Of a stretch of 64,000 bases of DNA, positions 13,501 through 27,900 are shown piece by piece (positions within the stretch are counted from its first letter, which is position 1; the number at the start of each line of letters is the position of its first letter). The position numbers were made by a program, and so were the translations under genes. The notes beneath the pieces were generated by a model. That model made no database searches. It was not told the origin of the DNA and worked only from the letters and a program-made list of their open reading frames with translations. The stretch is from Luzula sylvatica (Eukaryota; Streptophyta; Magnoliopsida; Poales; Juncaceae): NCBI GenBank assembly GCA_946800325.1, contig OX326959.1, positions 42,410,551 through 42,474,550 on the forward strand, given 5' to 3'.

Positions 13501-16500
13501 CACGTTATTTGAACTCCACAAAGCGTTAAAATCTTGTTTTGAATCGAAAAACAAACTTTCTTAGTGTTTGTGAAATTTGGTGAAAATTTATGTAGTAAAA
13601 GATACGATACAAATGATCTAAAAACACGTTATTTGAACTCCACAAAGCGTTAAAATCTTGTTTTGAATCGAAAAACAAACTTACTTAGTTTTTGTGAAAT
13701 TTGGTGAAAAGTTATGTAGTAAAAGATACGATACAAATGATCTAAAAACACGTTATTTGAACTCCTCAAGGCGCTAAAATCTTGTTTTGAATCGAAAAAC
13801 AAACTTTCTTAGTGTTTGTGAAATTTAGTGAAAAGTTATGTAGTAAAGGATACGATACAAATGAGCTCAAAACACGTTATTTGAACTCCTCAAAGCGTTA
13901 AAATCTTGTTTGGAATCGAAAAACAAACTTTCTTAGTGTTTGTGAAATTTGGTGAAAAGTTATGTAGTAAAAGATACGATACAAATGATCTCAAAACACG
14001 TTATTTGAACTCCACAGAGCGTTAAAATATTGTTTTGAATCGAAAAACAAACTTACTTAGTGTTTGACAAATTTGGTGAAAAGTTATACAGTAAAAGATA
14101 CGATACAAATGATCTCAAAACACGTTATTTGAACTCCTCAAAACGCTAAAATCTTGTTTTGAATCGAAAAATAAACTTACTTAGTGTGTGTGAAATTTGG
14201 TGAAAAGTTATGTAGTAAAAGATACGATACAAATGATCTCAAAACACGTTATTTGAACTCCACAAAGCGTTAAAATCTTGTTTTGAATCGAAAAACAAAC
14301 TTTTTTAGTGTTTGTGAAATTTGGTGAAAAGTTATGTAGTAAAAGATACGATACAAATGATCTCAAAACACGTAATTTGAACTCCTCAAGGCGCTAAAAT
14401 CTTGTTTTGAATCGAAAAACAAACTTTCTTAGTGTTTGTGAAATTTGGTGAAAAGTTATGTAGTAAAAGATAAGATACAAATGATCTCAAAACACGTTAT
14501 TTGAACTCCACTAAGCGTTAAAATCTTGTTTTGAATCGAAAAACAAACTTTCTTAGTGTTTGTGAAATTTGGTGAAAATTTATGTAGTAAAAGATACGAT
14601 ACAAATGATCTCAAAACACGTTATTTGAACTCCTCAAAGCGTTAAAATCTTGTTTTGAATCGAAAAACAAACTTTCTTAGTGTTTGTGAAATTTGGTGAA
14701 AAGTTATGTAGTAAAAGATACGATACAAATGATCTCAAAACACGTTATTTGAACTCCTCAAAGCGTTAAAATCTTGTTTGGAATCGAAAAACAAACTTTC
14801 TTAGTGTTTGTGAAATTTGGTGAAAAGTTATGTAGTAAAAGATACGATACAAATGATCACAAAACACGTCATTTGAACTCCACACAACGTTAAAATCTTG
14901 TTTTGAATCGAAAAACAAACTTACTTAGTGTTTGTCAAATTTGGTGAAAAGTTATACAGTAAAAGATACGATACAAATGATCTAAAAACACGTTATTTGA
15001 ACTACTCAAGGCGCTAAAATCTTGTTTTGAATCGAAAAACAAACTTTCTTAGTGTGTGTGAAATTTGGTGAAAAGTTATGTAGTAAAAGATACGATACAA
15101 ATGATCTAAAAACACGTTATTTGAACTCCACAAAGCGTTAAAATCTTGTTTTGAATCGAAAAACAAACTTACTTAGTTTTTGTGAAATTTGGTGAAAAGT
15201 TATGTAGTAAAAGATACGATACAAATGATCTCAAAACACGTTATTTGAACTCCTCAAAACGCTAAAATCTTGTTTTGAATCGAAAAATAAACTTACTTAG
15301 TGTGTGTGAAATTTGGTGAAAAGTTATGTAGTAAAAGATACGATACAAATGATCTCAAAACACGTTATTTGAACTCCACAAAGCGTTAAAATCTTGTTTT
15401 GAATCGAAAAACAAACTTACTTAGTGTTTGTTAAATTTGCTGAAAAGTTATGTAGTAAAAGATACGATACAAATGATCTCAAAACACGTTATTTGAACTC
15501 CACAAAGCGTTAAAATCTTGTTTTGAATCGAAAAACAAACTTACTTAGTGTTTGTTAAATTTGCTGAAAAGTTATGTAGTAAAAGATACGATACAAATGA
15601 TCTCAAAACACGTTATTTGAACTCCACAAAGCGTTAAAATCTTGTTTTGAATCGAAAAACAAACATTCTTAGTGTTTGTGAAATTTGGTGAAAATTTATG
15701 TAGTAAAAGATACGATACAAATGATCTCAAAACACGTTATTTGAACTCCTCAAAGCGTTAAAATCTTGTTTTGAATCGAAAAACAAACTTTCTTCGTGTT
15801 TGTGAAATTTGGTGAAAAGTTATGTAGTAAAAGATACGATACAAATGATCTCAAAACACGTTATTTGAACTCCTCAAAGCGTTAAAATCTTGTTTTGAAT
15901 CGAAAAACAAACTTTCTTAGTGTTTGTGAAATTTGGTGAAAATTTTTGTAGTAAAAGATACGATACAAATGATCTCAAAACACGTTATTTGAACTCCTCA
16001 AAGCGTTAAAATCTTGTTTTGAATCGAAAAACAAACTTTCTTCGTGTTTGTGAAATTTGGTGAAAAGTTATGTAGTAAAAGATACGATACAAATGATCTC
16101 AAAACACGTTATTTGAACTCCTCAAAACGCTAAAATCTTGTTTTGAATCGAAAAATAAACTTACTTAGTGTGTGTGAAATTTGGTGAAAAGTTATGTAGT
16201 AAAAGATACGATACAAATGATCTCAAAACACGTTATTTGAACTCCACAAAGCGTTAAAATCCTGTTTTGAATCGAAAAACAAACTTACTTAGTGTTTGTT
16301 AAATTTGCTGAAAAGTTATGTAGTAAAAGATACGATACAAATGATCTCAAAACACGTTATTTGAACTCCACAAAGCGTTAAAATCTTGTTTTGAATCGTT
16401 AAACAAACTTTCATAGTGTTTGTGAAATTTGGTGAAAATTTATGTAGTAAAAGATACGATACAAATGATCTCAAAACACGTTATTTGAACTCCTCAAAGC

Positions 16501-18354
16501 GTTAAAATCTTGTTTTGAATCGAAAAACAAACTTTCTTAGTGTTTGTGAAATTTGGTGAAAAGTTATGTAGTAAAAGATAGGATACAAATGATCTCAAAA
16601 CACGTTATTTGAACTCCACAAAGCGTTAAAATCTTGTTTTGAATCGAAAAACAAACTTTCTTAGTGTTTGTGAAATTTGGTGAAAATTTATGTAGTAAAA
16701 GATACGATACAAATGAGCTCAAAACACGTTATTTGAACTCCTCAAAGCGTTAAAATCTTGTTTGGAATCGAAAAACAAACTTTCTTAGTGTTTGTGAAAT
16801 TTGGTGTAAAGTTATGTAGTAAAAGATACGATACAAATGATCTCAAAACACGTCATTTAAACTCCACAAAACGTTAAAATCTTGTTTTCAATCGAAAAAC
16901 AAACTTACTTAGTGTTTGTCAAATTTGGTGAAAAGTTATACAGTAAAAGATACGATACAAATGATCTAAAAACACGTTATTTGAACTACTCAAGGCGCTA
17001 AAATCTTGTTTTGAATCGAAAAACAAACTTTCTTAGTGTGTGTGAAATTTGGTGAAAAGTTATGTAGTAAAAGATACGATACAAATGATCTAAAAACACG
17101 TTATTTGAACTCCACAAAGCGTTAAAATCTTGTTTTGAATCGAAAAACAAACTTACTTAGTTTTTGTGAAATTTGGTGAAAAGTTATGTAGTAAAAGATA
17201 CGATACAAATGATCTAAAAACACGTTATTTGAACTCCTCAAGGCGCTAAAATCTTGTTTTGAATCGAAAAACAAACTTTCTTAGTGTTTGTGAAATTTAG
17301 TGAAAAGTTATGTAGTAAAAGATACGATACAAATGAGCTCAAAACACGTTATTTGAACTCCTCAAAGCGTTAAAATCTTGTTTGGAATCGAAAAACAAAC
17401 TTTCTTAGTGTTTGTGAAATTTGGTGAAAAGTTATGTAGTAAAAGATACGATACAAATGATCTCAAAACACGTTATTTGAACTCCACAAAGCGTTAAAAT
17501 ATTGTTTTGAATCGAAAAACAAACTTACTTAGTGTTTGTCAAATTTGGTGAAAAGTTATACAGTAAAAGATACGATACAAATGATCTAAAAACACGTTAT
17601 TTGAACTCCTCAAGGCGCTAAAATCTCGTTTTGAATCGAAAAACAAACTTTCTTAGTGTTTGTGAAATTTGGTGAAAAGTTATGTAGTAAAAGATACGAT
17701 ACAAATGATCTCAAAACACGTTATTTGAACTCCACAAAGCGTTAAAATCTTGTTTTGAATCGAAAAACAAACTTTTTTAGTGTTTGTGAAATTTGGTGAA
17801 AAGTTATGTAGTAAAAGATACGATACAAATGATCTCAAAACACGTGATTTGAACTCCTCAAGGCGCTAAAATCTTGTTTTGAATCGAAAAACAAACTTTC
17901 TTAGTGTTTGTGAAATTTGGTGAAAAGTTATGTAGTAAAAGATAAGATACAAATGATCTCAAAACACGTTATTTGAACTCCACTAAGCGTTAAAATCTTG
18001 TTTTGAATCGAAAAACAAACTTTCTTAGTGTTTGTGAAATTTGGTGAAAATTTATGTAGTAAAAGATACGATACAAATGATCTCAAAACACGTTATTTGA
18101 ACTCCTCAAAGCGTTAAAATCTTGTTTTGAATCGAAAAACAAACTTTCTTAGTGTTTGTGAAATTTGGGGAAAAGTTATGTAGTAAAAGATACGATACAA
18201 ATAATCTCAAAACACGTTATTTGAACTCCTCAAAGCGTTAAAATCTTGTTTGGAATCGAAAAACAAACTTTCTTAGTGTTTGTGAAATTTGGTGAAAAGT
18301 TATGTAGTAAAAGATACGATACAAATGATCTCAAAACACGTGATTTGAACTCCT
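4591..18354. repeat. HOR segment: 44-monomer unit of 5,456 bp, about 2.5 copies
   Basis: Rare variants repeat at exactly 5,456 bp. Examples are gttaaac at 5486, 10942 and 16398; ggtgta at 5895, 11351 and 16807; acattc at 4751, 10207 and 15663; ttcaatcg at 11433 and 16889; and ataatc at 12745 and 18201. The periodicity begins near 4591, where the preceding monomers stop matching. It ends at 18354, where an expected cacaacg-type monomer is replaced by a caaggtg-type one. Private changes are few: comparing about 10.9-12.9 kb with 16.4-18.35 kb by eye I noticed about three, implying more than 99% identity and recent amplification. The last two copies share variants that the first lacks. Confidence 0.9.
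9923..10170. repeat. Direct duplication of one monomer, also at 15379-15626
   Basis: Two consecutive monomers (9923-10046 and 10047-10170) carry the same ttactta, ttgttaaat and ttgctg variants and read as identical. The same pair recurs 5,456 bp downstream at 15379-15626, so the duplication preceded amplification of the 44-mer HOR. It is one of the steps that distinguishes the 44-mer from the 39-mer form to its left, where a single such monomer lies between different neighbours. Confidence 0.85.
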
Positions 18355-20710
18355 CAAGGTGCTAAAATCTTGTTTTGAATCGAAAAACAAACTTTCTTAG
18401 TGTTTGTGAAATTTGGTGAAAAATTATGTAGTAAAAGATAAGATACAAATGATCTCAAAACACGTTATTTGAACTCCACTAAGCGTTAAAATCTTGTTTT
18501 GAATCGAAAAACAAACTTTCTTAGTGTTTGTGAAATTTGGTGAAAATTTATGTAGTAAAAGATACGATACAAATGATCTCAAAACACGTTATTTGAACTC
18601 CTCAAAGCGTTAAAATCTTGTTTTGAATCGAAAAACAAACTTTCTTAGTGTTTGTGAAATTTGGTGAAAAGTTATGTAGTAAAAGATACGATACAAATGA
18701 TCTCAAAACACGTTATTTGAACTCCTCAAAACGCTAAAATCTTGTTTTGAATCGAAAAATAAACTTACTTAGTGTGTGTGAAATTTGGTGAAAAGTTATG
18801 TAGTAAAAGATACGATACAAATGATCTCAAAACACGTTATTTGAACTCCACAAAGCGTTAAAATCTTGTTTTGAATCGAAAAACAAACTTACTTAGTGTT
18901 TGTTAAATTTGCTGAAAAGTTATGTAGTAAAAGATACGATACAAATGATCTCAAAACACGTTATTTGAACTCCACAAAGCGTTAAAATCTTGTTTTGAAT
19001 CGAAAAACAAACTTTCTTAGTGTTTGTGAAATTTGGTGAAAATTTATGTAGTAAAAGATACGATACAAATGATCTCAAAACACGTTATTTGAACTCCTCA
19101 AAGCGTTAAAATCTTGTTTTGAATCGAAAAACAAACTTTCTTAGTGTTTGTGAAATTTGGTGAAAATTTATGTAGTAAAAGATACGATACAAATGATCTC
19201 AAAACACGTTATTTGAACTCCTCAAAGCGTTAAAATCTTGTTTTGAATCGAAAAACAAACTTTCTTCGTGTTTGTGAAATTTGGTGAAAAGTTATGTAGT
19301 AAAAGATACGATACAAATGATCTCAAAACACGTTATTTGAACTCCTCAAAACGCTAAAATCTTGTTTTGAATCGAAAAATAAACTTACTTAGTGTGTGTG
19401 AAATTTGGTGAAAAGTTATGTAGTAAAAGATACGATACAAATGATCTCAAAACACGTTATTTGAACTCCACAAAGCGTTAAAATCCTGTTTTGAATCGAA
19501 AAACAAACCTACTTAGTGTTTGTTAAATTTGCTGAAAAGTTATGTAGTAAAAGATACGATACAAATGATCTCAAAACACGTTATTTGAACTCCACAAAGC
19601 GTTAAAATCTTGTTTTGAATCGTTAAACAAACTTTCTTAGTGTTTGTGAAATTTGGTGAAAATTTATGTAGTAAAAGATACGATACAAATGATCTCAAAA
19701 CACGTTATTTGAACTCCTCAAAGCGTTAAAATCTTGTTTTGAATCGAAAAACAAACTTTCTTAGTGTTTGTGAAATTTGGTGAAAAGTTATGTAGTAAAA
19801 GATACGATACAAATGATCTCAAAACACGTTATTTGAACTCCACAAAGCGTTAAAATCTTGTTTTGAATCGAAAAACAAACTTTCTTAGTGTTTGTGAAAT
19901 TTGGTGAAAATTTATGTAGTAAAAGATACGATACAAATGAGCTCAAAACACGTTATTTGAACTCCTCAAAGCGTTAAAATCTTGTTTGGAATCGAAAAAC
20001 AAACTTTCTTAGTGTTTGTGAAATTTGGTGTAAAGTTATGTAGTAAAAGATACGATACAAATGATCTCAAAACACGTCATTTAAACTCCACAAAACGTTA
20101 AAATCTTGTTTTGAATCGAAAAACAAACTTACTTAGTGTTTGTCAAATTTGGTGAAAAGTTATACAGTAAAAGATACGATACAAATGATCTAAAAACACG
20201 TTATTTGAACTACTCAAGGCGCTTAAATCTTGTTTTGAATCGAAAAACAAACTTTCTTAGTGTGTGTGAAATTTGGTGAAAAGTTATGTAGTAAAAGATA
20301 CGATACAAATGATCTAAAAACACGTTATTTAAACTCCACAAAGCGTTAAAATCTTGTTTTGAATCGAAAAACAAACTTACTTAGTTTTTGTGAAATTTGG
20401 TGAAAAGTTATGTAGTAAAAGATACGATACAAATGATCTCAAAACACGTTATTTGAACTCCTCAAAGCGTTAAAATCTTGTTTTGAATCGAAAAACAAAC
20501 TTTCTTAGTGTTTGTGAAATTTGGTGAAAAGTTATGTAGTAAAAGATACGATACAAATAATCTCAAAACACGTTATTTGAACTCCTCAAAGCGTTAAAAT
20601 CTTGTTTGGAATCGAAAAACAAACTTTCTTAGTGTTTGTGAAATTTGGTGAAAAGTTATGTAGTAAAAGATACGATACAAATGATCTCAAAACACGTGAT
20701 TTGAACTCCT

Positions 20711-20958
20711 CAAGGTGCTAAAATCTTGTTTTGAATCGAAAAACAAACTTTCTTAGTGTTTGTGAAATTTGGTGAAAAGTTATGTAGTAAAAGATAAGAT
20801 ACAAATGATCTCAAAACACGTGATTTGAACTCCTCAAGGTGCTAAAATCTTGTTTTGAATCGAAAAACAAACTTTCTTAGTGTTTGTGAAATTTGGTGAA
20901 AAGTTATGTAGTAAAAGATAAGATACAAATGATCTCAAAACACGTTATTTGAACTCCA
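20711..20958. repeat. Tandem duplication of the caaggtg/gataagat monomer
   Basis: Units 20711-20834 and 20835-20958 both carry caaggtg at the start and gataagat in the middle. They differ only near the end: cgtgatt with final cct in the first, cgttatt with final cca in the second. In the neighbouring 20-mer copies this monomer is single. A one-monomer slip or unequal exchange explains the extra unit. Confidence 0.85.
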
Positions 20959-22446
20959 CTAAGCGTTAAAATCTTGTTTTGAATCGAAAAACAAACTTTC
21001 TTAGTGTTTGTGAAATTTGGTGAAAATTTATGTAGTAAAAGATACGATACAAATGATCTCAAAACACGTTATTTGAACTCCTCAAAGCGTTAAAATCTTG
21101 TTTTGAATCGAAAAACAAACTTTCTTAGTGTTTGTGAAATTTGGTGAAAAGTTATGTAGTAAAAGATACGATACAAATGATCTCAAAACACGTTATTTGA
21201 ACTCCTCAAAACGCTAAAATCTTGTTTTGAATCGAAAAATAAACTTACTTAGTGTGTGTGAAATTTGGTGAAAAGTTATGTAGTAAAAGATACGATACAA
21301 ATGATCTCAAAACACGTTATTTGAACTCCACAAAGCGTTAAAATCTTGTTTTGAATCGAAAAACAAACTTACTTAGTGTTTGTTAAATTTGCTGAAAAGT
21401 TATGTAGTAAAAGATACGATACAAATGATCTCAAAACACGTTATTTGAACTCCACAAAGCGTTAAAATCTTGTTTTGAATCGAAAAACAAACTTTCTTAG
21501 TGTTTGTGAAATTTGGTGAAAATTTATGTAGTAAAAGATACGATACAAATGATCTCAAAACACGTTATTTGAACTCCTCAAAGCGTTAAAATCTTGTTTT
21601 GAATCGAAAAACAAACTTTCTTAGTGTTTGTGAAATTTGGTGAAAATTTATGTAGTAAAAGATACGATACAAATGATCTCAAAACACGTTATTTGAACTC
21701 CTCAAAGCGTTAAAATCTTGTTTTGAATCGAAAAACAAACTTTCTTCGTGTTTGTGAAATTTGGTGAAAAGTTATGTAGTAAAAGATACGATACAAATGA
21801 TCTCAAAACACGTTATTTGAACTCCTCAAAACGCTAAAATCTTGTTTTGAATCGAAAAATAAACTTACTTAGTGTGTGTGAAATTTGGTGAAAAGTTATG
21901 TAGTAAAAGATACGATACAAATGATCTCAAAACACGTTATTTGAACTCCACAAAGCGTTAAAATCCTGTTTTGAATCGAAAAACAAACTTACTTAGTGTT
22001 TGTTAAATTTGCTGAAAAGTTATGTAGTAAAAGATACGATACAAATGATCTCAAAACACGTTATTTGAACTCCACAAAGCGTTAAAATCTTGTTTTGAAT
22101 CGTTAAACAAACTTTCTTAGTGTTTGTGAAATTTGGTGAAAATTTATGTAGTAAAAGATACGATACAAATGATCTCAAAACACGTTATTTGAACTCCTCA
22201 AAGCGTTAAAATCTTGTTTTGAATCGAAAAACAAACTTTCTTAGTGTTTGTGAAATTTGGTGAAAAGTTATGTAGTAAAAGATACGATACAAATGATCTC
22301 AAAACACGTTATTTGAACTCCACAAAGCGTTAAAATCTTGTTTTGAATCGAAAAACAAACTTTCTTAGTGTTTGTGAAATTTGGTGAAAATTTATGTAGT
22401 AAAAGATACGATACAAATGATCTCAAAACACGTTATTTGAACTCCA

Positions 22447-23438
22447 CTAAGCGTTAAAATCTTGTTTTGAATCGAAAAACAAACTTTCTTAGTGTTTGTG
22501 AAATTTGGTGAAAATTTATGTAGTAAAAGATACGATACAAATGATCTCAAAACACGTTATTTGAACTCCTCAAAGCGTTAAAATCTTGTTTTGAATCGAA
22601 AAACAAACTTTCTTAGTGTTTGTGAAATTTGGTGAAAAGTTATGTAGTAAAAGATACGATACAAATAATCTCAAAACACGTTATTTGAACTCCTCAAAGC
22701 GTTAAAATCTTGTTTGGAATCGAAAAACAAACTTTCTTAGTGTTTGTGAAATTTGGTGAAAAGTTATGTAGTAAAAGATACGATACAAATGATCTCAAAA
22801 CACGTGATTTGAACTCCTCAAGGTGCTAAAATCTTGTTTTGAATCGAAAAACAAACTTTCTTAGTGTTTGTGAAATTTGGTGAAAAGTTATGTAGTAAAA
22901 GATAAGATACAAATGATCTCAAAACACGTTATTTGAACTCCACTAAGCGTTAAAATCTTGTTTTGAATCGAAAAACAAACTTTCTTAGTGTTTGTGAAAT
23001 TTGGTGAAAATTTATGTAGTAAAAGATACGATACAAATGATCTCAAAACACGTTATTTGAACTCCTCAAAGCGTTAAAATCTTGTTTTGAATCGAAAAAC
23101 AAACTTTCTTAGTGTTTGTGAAATTTGGTGAAAAGTTATGTAGTAAAAGATACGATACAAATAATCTCAAAACACGTTATTTGAACTCCTCAAAGCGTTA
23201 AAATCTTGTTTGGAATCGAAAAACAAACTTTCTTAGTGTTTGTGAAATTTGGTGAAAAGTTATGTAGTAAAAGATACGATACAAATGATCTCAAAACACG
23301 TGATTTGAACTCCTCAAGGTGCTAAAATCTTGTTTTGAATCGAAAAACAAACTTTCTTAGTGTTTGTGAAATTTGGTGAAAAGTTATGTAGTAAAAGATA
23401 AGATACAAATGATCTCAAAACACGTTATTTGAACTCCA
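22447..23438. repeat. Four-monomer (496-bp) tandem sub-repeat, two copies
   Basis: The order ctaagcg, ataatc, tttgg with cgtgatt, then caaggtg with gataagat occupies 22447-22942 and repeats at 22943-23438. The ataatc marker is at 22665 and 23161, and caaggtg at 22824 and 23320, both exactly 496 bp apart. A third ctaagcg unit starts at 23439, but the following monomers then depart. The same four-monomer order appears once near 18.1-18.5 kb and once near 20.5-21.0 kb (there with the duplicated caaggtg unit). Confidence 0.88.
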
Positions 23439-24926
23439 CTAAGCGTTAAAATCTTGTTTTGAATCGAAAAACAAACTTTCTTAGTGTTTGTGAAATTTGG
23501 TGAAAATTTATGTAGTAAAAGATACGATACAAATGATCTCAAAACACGTTATTTGAACTCCTCAAAGCGTTAAAATCTTGTTTTGAATCGAAAAACAAAC
23601 TTTCTTAGTGTTTGTGAAATTTGGTGAAAAGTTATGTAGTAAAAGATACGATACAAATGATCTCAAAACACGTTATTTGAACTCCTCAAAACGCTAAAAT
23701 CTTGTTTTGAATCGAAAAATAAACTTACTTAGTGTGTGTGAAATTTGGTGAAAAGTTATGTAGTAAAAGATACGATACAAATGATCTCAAAACACGTTAT
23801 TTGAACTCCACAAAGCGTTAAAATCTTGTTTTGAATCGAAAAACAAACTTACTTAGTGTTTGTTAAATTTGCTGAAAAGTTATGTAGTAAAAGATACGAT
23901 ACAAATGATCTCAAAACACGTTATTTGAACTCCACAAAGCGTTAAAATCTTGTTTTGAATCGAAAAACAAACTTTCTTAGTGTTTGTGAAATTTGGTGAA
24001 AATTTATGTAGTAAAAGATACGATACAAATGATCTCAAAACACGTTATTTGAACTCCTCAAAGCGTTAAAATCTTGTTTTGAATCGAAAAACAAACTTTC
24101 TTAGTGTTTGTGAAATTTGGTGAAAATTTATGTAGTAAAAGATACGATACAAATGATCTCAAAACACGTTATTTGAACTCCTCAAAGCGTTAAAATCTTG
24201 TTTTGAATCGAAAAACAAACTTTCTTCGTGTTTGTGAAATTTGGTGAAAAGTTATGTAGTAAAAGATACGATACAAATGATCTCAAAACACGTTATTTGA
24301 ACTCCTCAAAACGCTAAAATCTTGTTTTGAATCGAAAAATAAACTTACTTAGTGTGTGTGAAATTTGGTGAAAAGTTATGTAGTAAAAGATACGATACAA
24401 ATGATCTCAAAACACGTTATTTGAACTCCACAAAGCGTTAAAATCCTGTTTTGAATCGAAAAACAAACTTACTTAGTGTTTGTTAAATTTGCTGAAAAGT
24501 TATGTAGTAAAAGATACGATACAAATGATCTCAAAACACGTTATTTGAACTCCACAAAGCGTTAAAATCTTGTTTTGAATCGTTAAACAAACTTTCTTAG
24601 TGTTTGTGAAATTTGGTGAAAATTTATGTAGTAAAAGATACGATACAAATGATCTCAAAACACGTTATTTGAACTCCTCAAAGCGTTAAAATCTTGTTTT
24701 GAATCGAAAAACAAACTTTCTTAGTGTTTGTGAAATTTGGTGAAAAGTTATGTAGTAAAAGATACGATACAAATGATCTCAAAACACGTTATTTGAACTC
24801 CACAAAGCGTTAAAATCTTGTTTTGAATCGAAAAACAAACTTTCTTAGTGTTTGTGAAATTTGGTGAAAATTTATGTAGTAAAAGATACGATACAAATGA
24901 GCTCAAAACACGTTATTTGAACTCCT

Positions 24927-27900
24927 CAAAGCGTTAAAATCTTGTTTGGAATCGAAAAACAAACTTTCTTAGTGTTTGTGAAATTTGGTGTAAAGTTATG
25001 TAGTAAAAGATACGATACAAATGATCTCAAAACACGTCATTTAAACTCCACAAAACGTTAAAATCTTGTTTTGAATCGAAAAACAAACTTACTTAGTGTT
25101 TGTCAAATTTGGTGAAAAGTTATACAGTAAAAGATACGATACAAATGATCTAAAAACACGTTATTTGAACTACTCAAGGCGCTTAAATCTTGTTTTGAAT
25201 CGAAAAACAAACTTTCTTAGTGTGTGTGAAATTTGGTGAAAAGTTATGTAGTAAAAGATACGATACAAATGATCTAAAAACACGTTATTTAAACTCCACA
25301 AAGCGTTAAAATCTTGTTTTGAATCGAAAAACAAACTTACTTAGTTTTTGTGAAATTTGGTGAAAAGTTATGTAGTAAAAGATACGATACAAATGATCTA
25401 AAAACACGTTATTTGAACTCCTCAAGGCGCTAAAATCTTGTTTTGAATCGAAAAACAAACTTTCTTAGTGTTTGTGAAATTTAGTGAAAAGTTATGTAGT
25501 AAAAGATACGATACAAATGAGCTCAAAACACGTTATTTGAACTCCTCAAAGCGTTAAAATCTTGTTTGGAATCGAAAAACAAACTTTCTTAGTGTTTGTG
25601 AAATTTGGTGAAAAGTTATGTAGTAAAAGATACGATACAAATGATCTCAAAACACGTTATTTGAACTCCACAAAGCGTTAAAATATTGTTTTGAATCGAA
25701 AAACAAACTTACTTAGTGTTTGTCAAATTTGGTGAAAAGTTATACAGTAAAAGATACGATACAAATGATCTAAAAACACGTTATTTGAACTCCTCAAGGC
25801 GCTAAAATCTCGTTTTGAATCGAAAAACAAACTTTCTTAGTGTTTGTGAAATTTGGTGAAAAGTTATGTAGTAAAAGATACGATACAAATGATCTCAAAA
25901 CACGTTATTTGAACTCCACAAAGCGTTAAAATCTTGTTTTGAATCGAAAAACAAACTTTTTTAGTGTTTGTGAAATTTGGTGAAAAGTTATGTAGTAAAA
26001 GATACGATACAAATGATCTCAAAACACGTAATTTGAACTCCTCAAGGCGCTAAAATCTTGTTTTGAATCGAAAAACAAACTTTCTTAGTGTTTGTGAAAT
26101 TTGGTGAAAAGTTATGTAGTAAAAGATAAGATACAAATGATCTCAAAACACGTTATTTGAACTCCACTAAGCGTTAAAATCTTGTTTTGAATCGAAAAAC
26201 AAACTTTCTTAGTGTTTGTGAAATTTGGTGAAAATTTATGTAGTAAAAGATACGATACAAATGATCTCAAAACACGTTATTTGAACTCCTCAAAGCGTTA
26301 AAATCTTGTTTTGAATCGAAAAACAAACTTTCTTAGTGTTTGTGAAATTTGGTGAAAAGTTATGTAGTAAAAGATACGATACAAATGATCTCAAAACACG
26401 TTATTTGAACTCCTCAAAGCGTTAAAATCTTGTTTGGAATCGAAAAACAAACTTTCTTAGTGTTTGTGAAATTTGGTGAAAAGTTATGTAGTAAAAGATA
26501 CGATACAAATGATCTCAAAACACGTCATTTGAACTCCACACAACGTTAAAATCTTGTTTTGAATCGAAAAACAAACTTACTTAGTGTTTGTCAAATTTGG
26601 TGAAAAGTTATACAGTAAAAGATACGATACAAATGATCTAAAAACACGTTATTTGAACTACTCAAGGCGCTAAAATCTTGTTTTGAATCGAAAAACAAAC
26701 TTTCTTAGTGTGTGTGAAATTTGGTGAAAAGTTATGTAGTAAAAGATACGATACAAATGATCTAAAAACACGTTATTTGAACTCCACAAAGCGTTAAAAT
26801 CTTGTTTTGAATCGAAAAACAAACTTACTTAGTTTTTGTGAAATTTGGTGAAAAGTTATGTAGTAAAAGATACGATACAAATGATCTCAAAACACGTTAT
26901 TTGAACTCCTCAAAACGCTAAAATCTTGTTTTGAATCGAAAAATAAACTTACTTAGTGTGTGTGAAATTTGGTGAAAAGTTATGTAGTAAAAGATACGAT
27001 ACAAATGATCTCAAAACACGTTATTTGAACTCCACAAAGCGTTAAAATCTTGTTTTGAATCGAAAAACAAACTTACTTACTGTTTGTTAAATTTGCTGAA
27101 AAGTTATGTAGTAAAAGATACGATACAAATGATCTCAAAACACGTTATTTGAACTCCACAAAGCGTTAAAATCTTGTTTTGAATCGAAAAACAAACTTTC
27201 TTAGTGTTTGTGAAATTTGGTGAAAATTTATGTAGTAAAAGATACGATACAAATGATCTCAAAACACGTTATTTGAACTCCTCAAAACGCTAAAATCTTG
27301 TTTTGAATCGAAAAATAAACTTACTTAGTGTGTGTGAAATTTGGTGAAAAGTTATGTAGTAAAAGATACGATACAAATGATCTCAAAACACGTTATTTGA
27401 ACTCCACAAAGCGTTAAAATCTTGTTTTGAATCGAAAAACAAACTTACTTAGTGTTTGTTAAATTTGCTGAAAAGTTATGTAGTAAAAGATACGATACAA
27501 ATGATCTCAAAACACGTTATTTGAACTCCACAAAGCGTTAAAATCTTGTTTTGAATCGAAAAACAAACTTTCTTAGTGTTTGTGAAATTTGGTGAAAATT
27601 TATGTAGTAAAAGATACGATACAAATGATCTCAAAACACGTTATTTGAACTCCTCAAAGCGTTAAAATCTTGTTTTGAATCGAAAAACAAACTTTCTTAG
27701 TGTTTGTGAAATTTGGTGAAAATATATGTAGTAAAAGATACGATACAAATGATCTCAAAACACGTTATTTGAACTCCTCAAAGCGCTAAAATCTTGTTTT
27801 GAATCGTTAAACAAACTTTCTTAGTGTTTGTGAAATTTGGTGAAAATTTATGTAGTAAAAGATACGATACAAATGATCTCAAAACACGTTATTTGAACTC

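Larger units (their letters stand above)
18355..24926. repeat. HOR segment: 20-monomer unit of 2,480 bp with internal rearrangements
   Basis: The gttaaac variant lies at 19622, 22102 and 24582, exactly 20 monomers apart. The caaggtg variant lies at 18360, 20840 and 23320, again 2,480 bp apart, with extra copies at 20716 and 22824 from local duplications. Copies are not colinear throughout: after about 22425 the middle copy skips the gagctc and ggtgta monomers and enters a ctaagcg four-monomer block. The segment is best read as a shortened derivative of the 44-mer, since it reuses the same variant monomers in the same local order. Confidence 0.8.
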
